A stretch of DNA of 33,751 nt from an uncultured Odoribacter sp. (GCA_900544025.1 UQTM01000033.1:1-33751), one strand, 5' to 3'. Counted from the stretch's first letter, positions 16,755 through 25,251 are shown. Numbers and translations are program-made. The notes: generated by a model from the sequence alone, not told the origin.

Positions 16755-17819
16755 ATGGAATTTAAAAGAAATATTTTAATCACAGGCGGAGCCGGATTTA
16801 TCGGCTCGCACGTAGTAAGATTGTTTGTCGAAAAATATCCGGAGTATCGTATCGTTAATCTGGATAAACTGACTTATGCCGGAAATCTTGCTAATCTGAC
16901 AGATATCGAAAATAAGCCCAATTATACGTTTGTGAAGGCTGATATTTGTGATTTCGAAAAGATCATGGAGATCTTCAAGCAGTACCGGATCGACGGGGTA
17001 ATCCATTTGGCTGCGGAAAGTCATGTGGATCGTTCAATCAAAGATCCTTTCACGTTTGCAAATACGAATGTAATGGGTACTCTTTCTTTGTTGCAAGCTG
17101 CAAAAGTTTGTTGGGAGGGGGATTATGAAGGTAAACGTTTTTATCATATTTCAACGGATGAAGTGTATGGGGCTTTGCAGTTTGACGGGACTTTTTTTAC
17201 CGAGACGACTAAATACGATCCTCATTCCCCCTATTCGGCTTCCAAAGCGTCGTCCGACCATTTTGTCCGGGCATTTCACGATACTTACGGCCTACCTACT
17301 GTGATCACGAATTGCAGTAATAACTACGGCCCTTATCAGTTCCCGGAAAAGTTGATCCCTTTGTTTATCAATAACATCCGGCACGGCAAACCTCTGCCTG
17401 TGTATGGAAAAGGCGAGAATGTGAGAGACTGGTTGTATGTGGTCGATCATGCGCGGGCTATCGATCTGATTTTCCATAAAGGGAAGATAGCAGATACCTA
17501 TAATATCGGAGGTTTTAACGAGTGGAAAAATATCGATTTGATTCGTGTCATTATAAAAACGGTAGATCGTTTGTTGGGTAATCCGGCCGGGACTTCCGAG
17601 AAACTGATTACTTATGTTACAGACCGGGCCGGACATGACCTCCGGTATGCGATCGATTCTACTAAATTAAAGAATGAATTGGGATGGGAGCCGAGCCTTC
17701 AGTTTGAAGAAGGTATCGAGAAAACTGTTGCGTGGTATTTGGATAATCAGGAATGGTTGGATCAGGTAACCAGTGGAGAATATCAAAAATATTACGAAAA
17801 GATGTATGATAAACGTTGA
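16755..17819 (+). CDS. rfbB: dTDP-glucose 4,6-dehydratase
   Basis: RfbB (RmlB) turns dTDP-glucose into dTDP-4-keto-6-deoxyglucose, the branch point for rhamnose and for 3-amino sugars such as those implied by the FdtB/FdtC-like genes. The 354-residue protein has NILITGGAGFIGSHVVRLF at residues 5-23, LAAESHVDRSI near 87, the catalytic TDE in YHISTDEVYG near 135, SPYSASKASSDH near 162 (YxxxK), NCSNNYGPYQFPEKLIPL near 192, and GENVRDWLYVVDHARAI near 225. It is the last gene of the polysaccharide operon and is followed at once by two hairpin terminators. Confidence 0.97.
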   Translation: MEFKRNILITGGAGFIGSHVVRLFVEKYPEYRIVNLDKLTYAGNLANLTDIENKPNYTFVKADICDFEKIMEIFKQYRIDGVIHLAAESHVDRSIKDPFTFANTNVMGTLSLLQAAKVCWEGDYEGKRFYHISTDEVYGALQFDGTFFTETTKYDPHSPYSASKASSDHFVRAFHDTYGLPTVITNCSNNYGPYQFPEKLIPLFINNIRHGKPLPVYGKGENVRDWLYVVDHARAIDLIFHKGKIADTYNIGGFNEWKNIDLIRVIIKTVDRLLGNPAGTSEKLITYVTDRAGHDLRYAIDSTKLKNELGWEPSLQFEEGIEKTVAWYLDNQEWLDQVTSGEYQKYYEKMYDKR

Positions 17820-17887
17820 GTTGAATTAACGTTCAACCTTTTTTGAATAAAAGTTCTATTGTCTTCGGAGGATAGAACTTTTTATTT
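17820..17887 (+). terminator. Tandem rho-independent terminators ending the polysaccharide operon
   Basis: Two hairpins follow the rfbB stop. The first pairs GTTGAA (17820-17825) with TTCAAC (17832-17837) and is followed by CCTTTTTTG. The second is stronger: AAAAGTTCTAT (17849-17859) pairs with ATAGAACTTTT (17872-17882), with an inner C(TTCG)G tetraloop at 17863-17868, and is followed by TTATTTTTA. The tandem arrangement suggests firm insulation of the downstream gene. Confidence 0.85.
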
Positions 17888-18108
17888 TTAAAATAGAGGT
17901 GTATTTGCAGAATTGTTTGTTTGTTTTTGGTTTAATTTGTTTGATTTTAAACTCTTCAAACGTTTCCCGACAATATTTTCGGGAATCTTTAACAAACACT
18001 TTACTTTTAAAATATTAATTCATAATATTGTAGTCGATTTGTAATGATACTCTGATATGATGTCGATAATGAAGTTAATGGATGATAATTTTAAACGTAG
18101 AATTACGT

Positions 18109-18181
18109 CGCGGGCTTCTGTTGGCATATGGTAGGTGATAATATAAAGATAGAAGCTCGCTGAAAAGCGGGCTTTTATTTT
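18109..18181 (+). promoter_or_regulatory. Candidate attenuator: two mutually exclusive stems
   Basis: Segment 1 (GCGGGCTTCT, 18110-18119) and segment 3 (AGCGGGCTTTT, 18166-18176) are near copies, and both are complementary to segment 2 (AGAAGCTCGCT, 18151-18161). Segments 2 and 3 form an 11-bp stem on a GAAA loop followed by TATTTT, a terminator shape. Segments 1 and 2 can instead form a 10-bp stem with one G-U pair and a 31-base loop, which would prevent the terminator. This is the classical layout of transcription attenuation, but it is read by eye and no ligand-binding fold was recognised. Confidence 0.45.
18151..18181 (+). terminator. Rho-independent terminator inside the leader region
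   Basis: AGAAGCTCGCT (18151-18161), loop GAAA, AGCGGGCTTTT (18166-18176) and then TATTTT give an 11-bp stem with two G-U pairs and a U-rich tail on the plus strand. No gene ends here, because the polysaccharide operon already stops at 17820-17887. The element must therefore end a short transcript that begins after about 17888, either a small RNA or the attenuated leader of the giant gene. Confidence 0.65.
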
Positions 18182-18326
18182 GTGTCGTCAAGGGAAAACA
18201 AGAGGAGTTTACAATTTATAATCAAGCAGATAATATAAAACAATAATATGGATGAAGTTTCGAGGAATGGGGCGTTTATAGGTGTGGATGCCTTTATTTT
18301 TGAAACTTTCGACAAACTGACAACAC

Positions 18327-21300
18327 ATGAAAATCAAAGGAGAACCGAGGGCATTTTTAAGTAATGAAGCCCGCCAACTTTTAAATTTGTATGAGTCGTT
18401 GGGCGAGAGGGCAGAGATTTTTCTGCCTCGTCATATTTACGACAACCTGACAAGTTTCGTAAAGCTCTGTTTTGAGGAGCCGGATGATCCTACGGCACAG
18501 CAATCGGAGATTAACCGTTATTTGCTGAAGTTCCGCGAGGATATTCCGGGATATACCGATGTTTCGTTGATGCTTTGCCCGCACAATAATTCTAAAGCTT
18601 TTGAATTGAGCGGACGGAGAGGGGCGTTTACCAAGAAGATCAATGAATTTTTGGATACAGAGGCGGTAAGTCCTGATTCTAAGGCTCTCCTGAAAAATAT
18701 AAAAGATACGCACGATTTTTCTGTGGGTACGCCTCCGGTAAGGAGTAGCCATATCGAATTTATTTCCCAGGTGCAGTTGGGGGGACAGATTCGTGATTTG
18801 CGTAAGTACCGGGATGTAGTAGGCGTGACCGGTGACCTGAACGAGGCTCATTGGAATTATCTGATGGATACGTTGGAGCAGATGATTAGCCAGAGCACCC
18901 ATTATACCACCGGGGCAGAAAAGGCCGATTTCCTGAACCGGATGCGTTGGGCGGTGAATTTCAAAGGGCTGAACGGAATGATTACGACGGTGGTTTCCGG
19001 AAATGCCGATAAAGCCGTGAGCCTGATCCGGGGGGATGTTTTCAGCAAGAATAGTGTTCAGGTGCTTGAAAATCCGTCGGCCGAGGAATTGTATGAGCAG
19101 ATGGAGGTGGATACCACTTCGGTGTTTGTGGTGAAAGCAAGGCATATGCGGGTAAATCCGTTCTCCGGGGAAAAATGGTTTCCCTTGCTGACCCGTTTGG
19201 TGATTGTGGACGATTCCCGCGAGTCGCGCAGTTCCAATACCTCTTTGGTCTTTTGCTTCCACAACGGGATTATCAATACCCTGAATAAAGTACACACCAA
19301 AAAATTAGGTTCTCCGGCCAATACCCAGCTGAATTTACGTTTGATTTTGGAGAATGTAAATCCTTCTTATTTGGCGGAGTTCCGTGAAAAGATAGAGATT
19401 CAGATCAAAGAATATGAACGGGAAATCAACGGTATTCTTTCGGAGCAGATCGGAACGATCGACGATCCGTTGAAACGCCTGAATGTGTTTAAACTGGATA
19501 TGTTTTCCCGGAAGATCGTTCAGGATAAATATTCGCTTGAAAAGCTGAGGGATTTTATCTATTTCCTGGAAAATTGCCATAAAGAGGAAAAACGCCAGAT
19601 TCAGACGAAAGAACTTATCGAGGAATTCGAGCAGCGTATTCGTCAATATTTCTATTCCAACAGCCCGCAGATCGAAGTGCTGAGCGTGCTGGAGGGAGGC
19701 GGACGTAACCAAATCCGTACATACGGGCAATATTTGCTGCAAAAGCCGCTTCATCGTCTGGATGAAAAGGTGTATAAGGCTTGTGAGCTGATCCTGAGCA
19801 TTATTCCGAGCAACTATGAACGGACGTTGAAGAATCATTTTCATAAGAATTTCGGGATCAATCTGTTTCTTGAAAAATACCAGGCTTATATCACGAAAGT
19901 GGATAATGAGGCGAATAACAAGGGACGTTATGACAATTTCCTGAATGACCTGGGTATCCGGGAAAAATACCGGGCTTTGTCGGTGGCCGACCAGGATGTC
20001 GTGAAGGAATTTTTGTCGGCATTGGGCAATCTGGAACAGACTTCCGTGTCGGATTCCGTGCAAATGATTATCCGTGACCTGCTTTTCAACCCGAACGGAA
20101 AACCGAAACCTTATATCGTTTACAATGCTATGCAGGCCTGGGAATATAAGGATCTGCTGCCCGACGATATGTTCGACATCAATCCGTTCGACATCGAGAT
20201 CGAGAATTTGCCCGATGGGCGTTTGGCTTATCAACGGCTAACCGAGAAGTTGCAGCGAATTAAATCGACTTTGGCGTTGTTCGACGATAGCGGAAGCCTT
20301 TGGGATTTGTTCTGTGAGAATACCACTGTGTTGATTAACGATCCGAACAATCCCACCGGATATACGGATTTCAATACAGAGGCCGTAAACAATTTCCTGC
20401 GTTTGCTGAATACCAGTAAGATCACCCTTTTCCTGGACGAAGCTTATGCGGACAGTGTGAAGGTGATCGATAACAATATGCCGAAATGGCGGACGATTTC
20501 CCGGTACATTATCAATAACATCAATGCGCAGGCCAATATCCGTGCCGTGTCTTCGCTCTCGACGACGAAGAATCTTTCTGCTACGGGTGACCGCCTGGGG
20601 GCTTTGGCCGTGACACCGCAAGCGAGTGCGGTGGCTGCTTTCGTACGCCAGCACAATTCGAGCGCGCACGGAAACAATAATTCCCTGCTGATGCTGAATA
20701 ATCTGCTGGAAATTGCACAGGTCGCCAAAAAAATCAAAGATACGATGGAAAGCGAACTGCCGAAAAATGCTTCCCGTTTTAAGATCAAGGAAACTCTGGT
20801 GCGTTTTATCAACGACCAGATCGGCAGAACGGAAAAATCGAATGCGAACAGCGTAGCTAACCGGCAGTTGCATAAAACGGCAGGCTTTGAAGGGAGCCCA
20901 TTGTATATTTTCCTGCTGGATGAATTGGTGTCGCTGGATAAGCTGGATATATTGGGATTGCCGGACGACTTTAAATACCACAATGAGCCGTTCTTTGTGT
21001 ATTACCAGAAACGGCTGGTGGAGAACCTGAATAAATTCCGGGTAAATAAGAATTTCCGCAGCGAGTCTATGCAACGTATGGCCTGGGCGAAGGATGTGGC
21101 TCAAAAGGTGATCGATAAATTCGAGGGTACAGACGTGACCTGGTTGCCGTCGGACGGTTCTTATTTGTTCAATTTTCGGGTAGGGGACGGTTTTTCCTAT
21201 GCAGACCTGTTGTGTTTCTGCCAGTTTCTGGCTTTGCACCGGGGTGTGGCTGCTGTGCCTTATCCTACCGGATTGGTACGGTTTGCCATCGGCGGATTTT

Positions 21301-24300
21301 TATCGGATACGGCAGAAAGCAAGCAAGTGTTCAAATATGAGTTGGAAGACGGGTTTACCATTTTCCTGAAATACTGGACGATCTTTGCCGGTAAACGGCT
21401 CGATCCGGCTTATAATGAAGTGGAAAGCCATACTATTTTGGCTGAAATATTCCAGGATTGCAAGCCTAAGGTGCTGATCGAAAGTATTATTGCCGACTAT
21501 CCCTTGTCGGCAAAATATAAGAAGGATAAAGCTCCTTCCTTGCAGATCCGGGATATCCGCACGTTGTATCATGCTTCGCCGGAACGTAGTGGGGTCAGCA
21601 TTACGACCATCGATCGTTCTGTAAATTCCGTGATCGAGCTGCACGGTGATAAGATCGGCTCTTGCCGCGATGTGTTCGAGTTTATCAAGAGTGCCGCTTT
21701 CACGAAGGTGTATGAAAACCTGTTGGCTCAGATCTATAAAAAAGTTCCGGCTATTGCCGATCTGGATTTCAATACCGTTAGTTCGAAATATAGCAAGGCG
21801 GTGATCCTGAAATACATCACCAATAAGAAAACTTTCCAGCCGAATCACAATGTGCTCGACGATCCGATGGAGAAGAATGTGATGCGTGAGATTTTAATCG
21901 AGATGGAGCATATCCTTTTCTCGGATAGCAAGGTGAAGATTTTGGCGATCGACGCTACCGGAAACCCGGAACTCGATAAATCGAAATTGGAGGGTATCAA
22001 TGTCATCATCAAGAAGTATATCCGTGAAATCCTGTTGCATTTCAATTTACCGTTCGAAAAAGAAAGCCTGGAGCCGAGCCGCAAAGAGATCGTGCGGGTT
22101 GCCGGGGAAGCTTTCGAAGAGGTGATCGGTATTAAATTGAGCGATCTGAATTTGCAAATCTGGGTGGACGAGTTTATCAATAAGCTGCGTGCCCTGCCGG
22201 AATTCCGTGAGACTTTGCTGTCGCAGAAATGTATGGGGTATATTATGGACTCTATCTCTGCCGGAATCAGTAAAGAGGATATGCCGGTAACGGATAAGAT
22301 TTTGTTCCTCTATCTGTTGAAGAACGATCACTCTTTCTATCGTTTGGTATCCGATAAGCTAAAATATTTCAGCGATAAGATCGAAGCTACCGAAGACGGC
22401 GAAATCCGTATGTTCACCGAAGAGTTTATTTCGGAGATCATGCCTTCGCAACTGAAAGACATTAGCAATTATATTATGCGGCGCAAGGATATTAAGGTGG
22501 CAGAGGATGAAATCCACCGTGTAAGCCGTAAAGTGGTGCTGTTCTATATCAGTATGATCAAACGTACGAAAGGCACCGATTATTATAAACGTTACAGCCA
22601 TATTTTGGTGCGTCTGGTGGAAACCGCTTTTATGAAGCAAAATTCCAGCGTAAACGAAATGGTACAGCACGGTATTTCTATCTACAAAGGTTTCGAGATG
22701 GAAAATAAGGTGCTGGAAACTTATAATAACGGCAGTATCGGTTGGATCAACGAATTGATGGCGAAGTGCGGCGTGATTTCGTCGGAACAGCCGGTACAGG
22801 AACACACCCGTATCGTAACCGATGCGAAGAAACGGGAATATCCGTTCCATAAGATCGACCGCATCGAGTCGCGTGATAAATCGCAGGTAGAAGAGACCGG
22901 GCCGAACGATTACCTGAAATTACTCGACTTGCGTCCCGATTCTTCTTTCTTTGCTCACCGTTTGTCGCGTTTCATCGCCAATATGGATTCCGACGATTAC
23001 CGTTGCAAGGTGGTAAAACACGGAATGGTGAAGGAATTGGTGATCTTCCAGAAAGGATATATGAAATACCTGACGGACAACTACCGTTTGAATTATACCG
23101 AAGATATCAGTATTCAGGATATTAAGAATTTCGTGCCGGATGTAATCAGCTTCCTGGGTGCACCTGAAAAATTGATTTCTTTCCCGCAGATCGGATATTT
23201 CGACATTAAAGGCCCGAACGGAAACATCAAGATGATCGTAACGCCGTTGAAGCAAAAGGTGGATTATTTCGGAGATGTGAAGAAACCGCGTTTGACTGTA
23301 ATCAACGAAAAGATTAAGGAAATCGGCGGTAATCCGCGTCACGGCTCTCTGTTTGCAGTGGAAGAAAACGACGGTAGCATTTTCGTAATCGAGATCAACG
23401 GGGATAGCGGTGTCGGTAAGTCGGAAATGATCGCTGCCTTTATTTTGAAATGGCTGCGGAATAATCTGGAAGGTGTTCGTTCCGTGAAATTGATTGCCGG
23501 AGATATGTTCCACGAATTTCAGGATGCAGAGGGAAACCTCTATGGAATCGGTACAGAGGTGGGCGACTTTTCCCGTACCACGGATTTCGACCCGGATTAT
23601 ATCAAATATTATAAGTACCTGTTCGAAAGCAGTGCCGACAGCAATGTCGAGGATTTGAATTCACGTAGTACGGTCAGCGGTATGTGTGATATTTCTATGC
23701 CTTATAAAATCGATATTATGCTGAGTGCCGGGAATTACTCGAAAGAAGAAGCCGGAATCACCCGGGTGGATAATCCGGAGAATTTCATGCTGTATATCGA
23801 TTCCCACGGGGAAAGGAAAGAAAAAGCCACCAGTCAGGACGGCCCGAATTTCCAGCGTACCCTAAAACGTTACACTGCCGATAAGAGCATTGTGGATGTG
23901 ATCGCCCGCCACGGTAACTATCTGGATGTGGTGCTGGATTGGGATTATGTAGAGAGCGAAAAACAGTATTATCTGGCATCTTCCTATAAGTTACTGGATA
24001 AGATCAATATTACCGAAATTGTAAATTCTATTTTCAACGGAAAACAATTTAAACGGGACGGAGTGGTCTATAAGATCGGAACGATTTCGTTCGATATGAT
24101 TCAGAATCGTTTCATTGCCAGCCTGACGTATGGTGAGGGTGAAACCAGGGAAATGAAGATCGACCGGAAGATGTTCAGTTCAATCTTCGATTCTTTGGCA
24201 AGTACGCCGGGCGGGCAGCCTTTTATTGCAGAGGAAGGACAGCTGGATTCTGTATTCAATCTGATTCGTGTGATGCGGGGCGGTAAGGATGGTAAGGGTA

Positions 24301-25037
24301 AAGCCCAAAACATCCAGTGCGGAGTGCTCTCAACCGAAATCGGTAAGAAAGGCCGGGAAATCACCGGGCCTCAGAAAGCTGCTATGGAATTGAAAAAGTT
24401 GATTCAGGAGGTACGGGTTACCCGTCCGGAAATCAACGAAGGAAAGATCCGCGTGAAACGCTTGCTGAATGAAAAATACCGGCATATTTTCCACGGAGAG
24501 ATGAACAGCACAGAATTGTGGAGATATAATTTCTTCATCTATCAGTTGGAAAACATGCGTAAGGCCGATTATCGCCGGATGGACGATATTAACAGGAAAG
24601 TGGATTTGAGTAATCTGGTCGATTTTACATCGGTCGATCCGAAGCATGAATTCAGTCCTTTGTTGGTGAATCCGAACCTGAATATCGAGTTAAATAGTTT
24701 CAGCGAAACATTCGAAGAGTTGATGAGTTTGCCGAACTATCCGGAATTTGCACAGGAATTTGCAGAGCACATGGATTCTTTGTACATCGTCGATGGATAC
24801 AGCGAGGAGACGAACATCAATAATATGATCGTTCAGTTGTTGCTAATGGAAGGTTATGTGACAACCGAGGATATTGCCCGGGGCAGTGTGATCGAGAAAG
24901 TGAACCGGGAGACGATTGCCGCAGCAAAATATGCGGTGGTGAAATACCTTGCCGCAGCAAAAAAAGCGAAGGTTGTCAAGGAGCCGGAAGCTGAGCCTGA
25001 AAAGGTTGTAAAGCCTAAATCTTCAAAGAAGAAGTAA
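18327..25037 (+). CDS. Giant 2236-residue protein: PLP aminotransferase fused to HPrK/PEPCK-like P-loop domain
   Basis: The start at ATG 18327 is forced by an in-frame TGA at 18318. Residues 1-450 are mostly helical and unrecognised. Residues about 570-1010 form a fold-type I aminotransferase with every expected cofactor residue: DPNNPTG (672-678), D704 and Y707 in LDEAYA, PLP lysine K748 in LSTTKNLSATGDRLG with R756 eight residues later, and the carboxylate-binding Arg R985 in GLVRFAIGG. The K748-R985 distance is about 100 longer than usual, so there is an insertion near 790-900. Residues about 1050-1600 are helical and unknown. A P-loop GDSGVGKSE (1692-1700, K1698) matches HPr kinase; KLIAGD (D1726) follows in the place of a Walker B strand. 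The C-terminus (2210-2236) is lysine-rich. No signal peptide or membrane helix is seen, so it is probably cytosolic. Codon use looks like a well-expressed core gene. Its reaction is unknown. Confidence 0.85.
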   Translation: MKIKGEPRAFLSNEARQLLNLYESLGERAEIFLPRHIYDNLTSFVKLCFEEPDDPTAQQSEINRYLLKFREDIPGYTDVSLMLCPHNNSKAFELSGRRGAFTKKINEFLDTEAVSPDSKALLKNIKDTHDFSVGTPPVRSSHIEFISQVQLGGQIRDLRKYRDVVGVTGDLNEAHWNYLMDTLEQMISQSTHYTTGAEKADFLNRMRWAVNFKGLNGMITTVVSGNADKAVSLIRGDVFSKNSVQVLENPSAEELYEQMEVDTTSVFVVKARHMRVNPFSGEKWFPLLTRLVIVDDSRESRSSNTSLVFCFHNGIINTLNKVHTKKLGSPANTQLNLRLILENVNPSYLAEFREKIEIQIKEYEREINGILSEQIGTIDDPLKRLNVFKLDMFSRKIVQDKYSLEKLRDFIYFLENCHKEEKRQIQTKELIEEFEQRIRQYFYSNSPQIEVLSVLEGGGRNQIRTYGQYLLQKPLHRLDEKVYKACELILSIIPSNYERTLKNHFHKNFGINLFLEKYQAYITKVDNEANNKGRYDNFLNDLGIREKYRALSVADQDVVKEFLSALGNLEQTSVSDSVQMIIRDLLFNPNGKPKPYIVYNAMQAWEYKDLLPDDMFDINPFDIEIENLPDGRLAYQRLTEKLQRIKSTLALFDDSGSLWDLFCENTTVLINDPNNPTGYTDFNTEAVNNFLRLLNTSKITLFLDEAYADSVKVIDNNMPKWRTISRYIINNINAQANIRAVSSLSTTKNLSATGDRLGALAVTPQASAVAAFVRQHNSSAHGNNNSLLMLNNLLEIAQVAKKIKDTMESELPKNASRFKIKETLVRFINDQIGRTEKSNANSVANRQLHKTAGFEGSPLYIFLLDELVSLDKLDILGLPDDFKYHNEPFFVYYQKRLVENLNKFRVNKNFRSESMQRMAWAKDVAQKVIDKFEGTDVTWLPSDGSYLFNFRVGDGFSYADLLCFCQFLALHRGVAAVPYPTGLVRFAIGGFLSDTAESKQVFKYELEDGFTIFLKYWTIFAGKRLDPAYNEVESHTILAEIFQDCKPKVLIESIIADYPLSAKYKKDKAPSLQIRDIRTLYHASPERSGVSITTIDRSVNSVIELHGDKIGSCRDVFEFIKSAAFTKVYENLLAQIYKKVPAIADLDFNTVSSKYSKAVILKYITNKKTFQPNHNVLDDPMEKNVMREILIEMEHILFSDSKVKILAIDATGNPELDKSKLEGINVIIKKYIREILLHFNLPFEKESLEPSRKEIVRVAGEAFEEVIGIKLSDLNLQIWVDEFINKLRALPEFRETLLSQKCMGYIMDSISAGISKEDMPVTDKILFLYLLKNDHSFYRLVSDKLKYFSDKIEATEDGEIRMFTEEFISEIMPSQLKDISNYIMRRKDIKVAEDEIHRVSRKVVLFYISMIKRTKGTDYYKRYSHILVRLVETAFMKQNSSVNEMVQHGISIYKGFEMENKVLETYNNGSIGWINELMAKCGVISSEQPVQEHTRIVTDAKKREYPFHKIDRIESRDKSQVEETGPNDYLKLLDLRPDSSFFAHRLSRFIANMDSDDYRCKVVKHGMVKELVIFQKGYMKYLTDNYRLNYTEDISIQDIKNFVPDVISFLGAPEKLISFPQIGYFDIKGPNGNIKMIVTPLKQKVDYFGDVKKPRLTVINEKIKEIGGNPRHGSLFAVEENDGSIFVIEINGDSGVGKSEMIAAFILKWLRNNLEGVRSVKLIAGDMFHEFQDAEGNLYGIGTEVGDFSRTTDFDPDYIKYYKYLFESSADSNVEDLNSRSTVSGMCDISMPYKIDIMLSAGNYSKEEAGITRVDNPENFMLYIDSHGERKEKATSQDGPNFQRTLKRYTADKSIVDVIARHGNYLDVVLDWDYVESEKQYYLASSYKLLDKINITEIVNSIFNGKQFKRDGVVYKIGTISFDMIQNRFIASLTYGEGETREMKIDRKMFSSIFDSLASTPGGQPFIAEEGQLDSVFNLIRVMRGGKDGKGKAQNIQCGVLSTEIGKKGREITGPQKAAMELKKLIQEVRVTRPEINEGKIRVKRLLNEKYRHIFHGEMNSTELWRYNFFIYQLENMRKADYRRMDDINRKVDLSNLVDFTSVDPKHEFSPLLVNPNLNIELNSFSETFEELMSLPNYPEFAQEFAEHMDSLYIVDGYSEETNINNMIVQLLLMEGYVTTEDIARGSVIEKVNRETIAAAKYAVVKYLAAAKKAKVVKEPEAEPEKVVKPKSSKKK

Positions 25038-25048
25038 ATTTTCAATAG

Positions 25049-25079
25049 AAAAAAGGGAGCTTTTTAGCTCCCTTTTTTT
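25049..25079 (+). terminator. Rho-independent terminator of the giant gene
   Basis: Twelve bases after the stop codon, AAAAAAGGGAGC (25049-25060) pairs with GCTCCCTTTTTT (25067-25078) around a TTTTTA loop, with a run of seven T on the 3' side. The A-run before and T-run after the stem make it able to work in both directions. Confidence 0.92.
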
Positions 25080-25140
25080 GTGGCTAAAAGTTTCCGGTCC
25101 CATTGGTTGTATGCTTTGGAGGGGAATAGTCGCGGATAAA

Positions 25141-25172
25141 TTTGGTTTTATACCCGGCTTATACTATTTTTG
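25141..25172 (+). promoter_or_regulatory. Bacteroidota-type sigma promoter for the DUF418 gene
   Basis: TTTG at 25141-25144 and TATTTTTG at 25165-25172 are separated by 20 bases and fit the TTTG / TAnnTTTG consensus of the Bacteroidota primary sigma factor exactly. Transcription would begin about 7 bases later, leaving a leader of roughly 70 bases before the ATG at 25252. It follows the giant gene's terminator, which fits a new transcription unit. Confidence 0.7.
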
Positions 25173-25251
25173 ATGCCAATGGCTTCTGGGTAAGAGATCA
25201 AAAAAACGATCCGTCATTTAGTTTTCATATATTTAAAAAATAATTAATTCA

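Larger units (their letters stand above)
17888..18326. other. Long leader/intergenic region before the giant gene
   Basis: These 439 bases contain no ORF of normal length. The first part (about 17888-18060) is very AT-rich with repeated TTTG words (17903-17944). A 7-bp hairpin TTCCCGA/TCGGGAA lies at 17964-17970 and 17979-17985 with an 8-base loop. A repeated GCGGGCTT element and a terminator-like stem follow at 18109-18181. A 38-codon ORF (18248-18364) overlaps the next gene. TATTTTTG at 18295-18302 matches the Bacteroidota -7 consensus but has no TTTG at the right distance upstream and would leave a leader of under 20 bases, so I do not call it a promoter. No other motif gave a convincing -33/-7 pair. 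Confidence 0.6.

Noticed and set aside
17292..17636. A 114-codon minus-strand frame inside rfbB
   Set aside because: It is antisense to a highly conserved gene and has no start context or motif.
17903..17944. TTTG repeats as a CRISPR-like or tandem repeat
   Set aside because: The units are irregular, only 4-5 bases long, and lack spacers.
18295..18302. TATTTTTG as the promoter of the giant gene
   Set aside because: There is no TTTG at 19-21 bases upstream, and the start point would leave fewer than 20 bases before the ATG. Such short AT-rich words are common by chance here.
18381..24647. Several long minus-strand open frames (up to 333 codons) opposite the giant gene
   Set aside because: They lie wholly within a convincing plus-strand frame with conserved motifs, have low-complexity shadow composition rich in H, R, I and Q, and show no recognisable domain.
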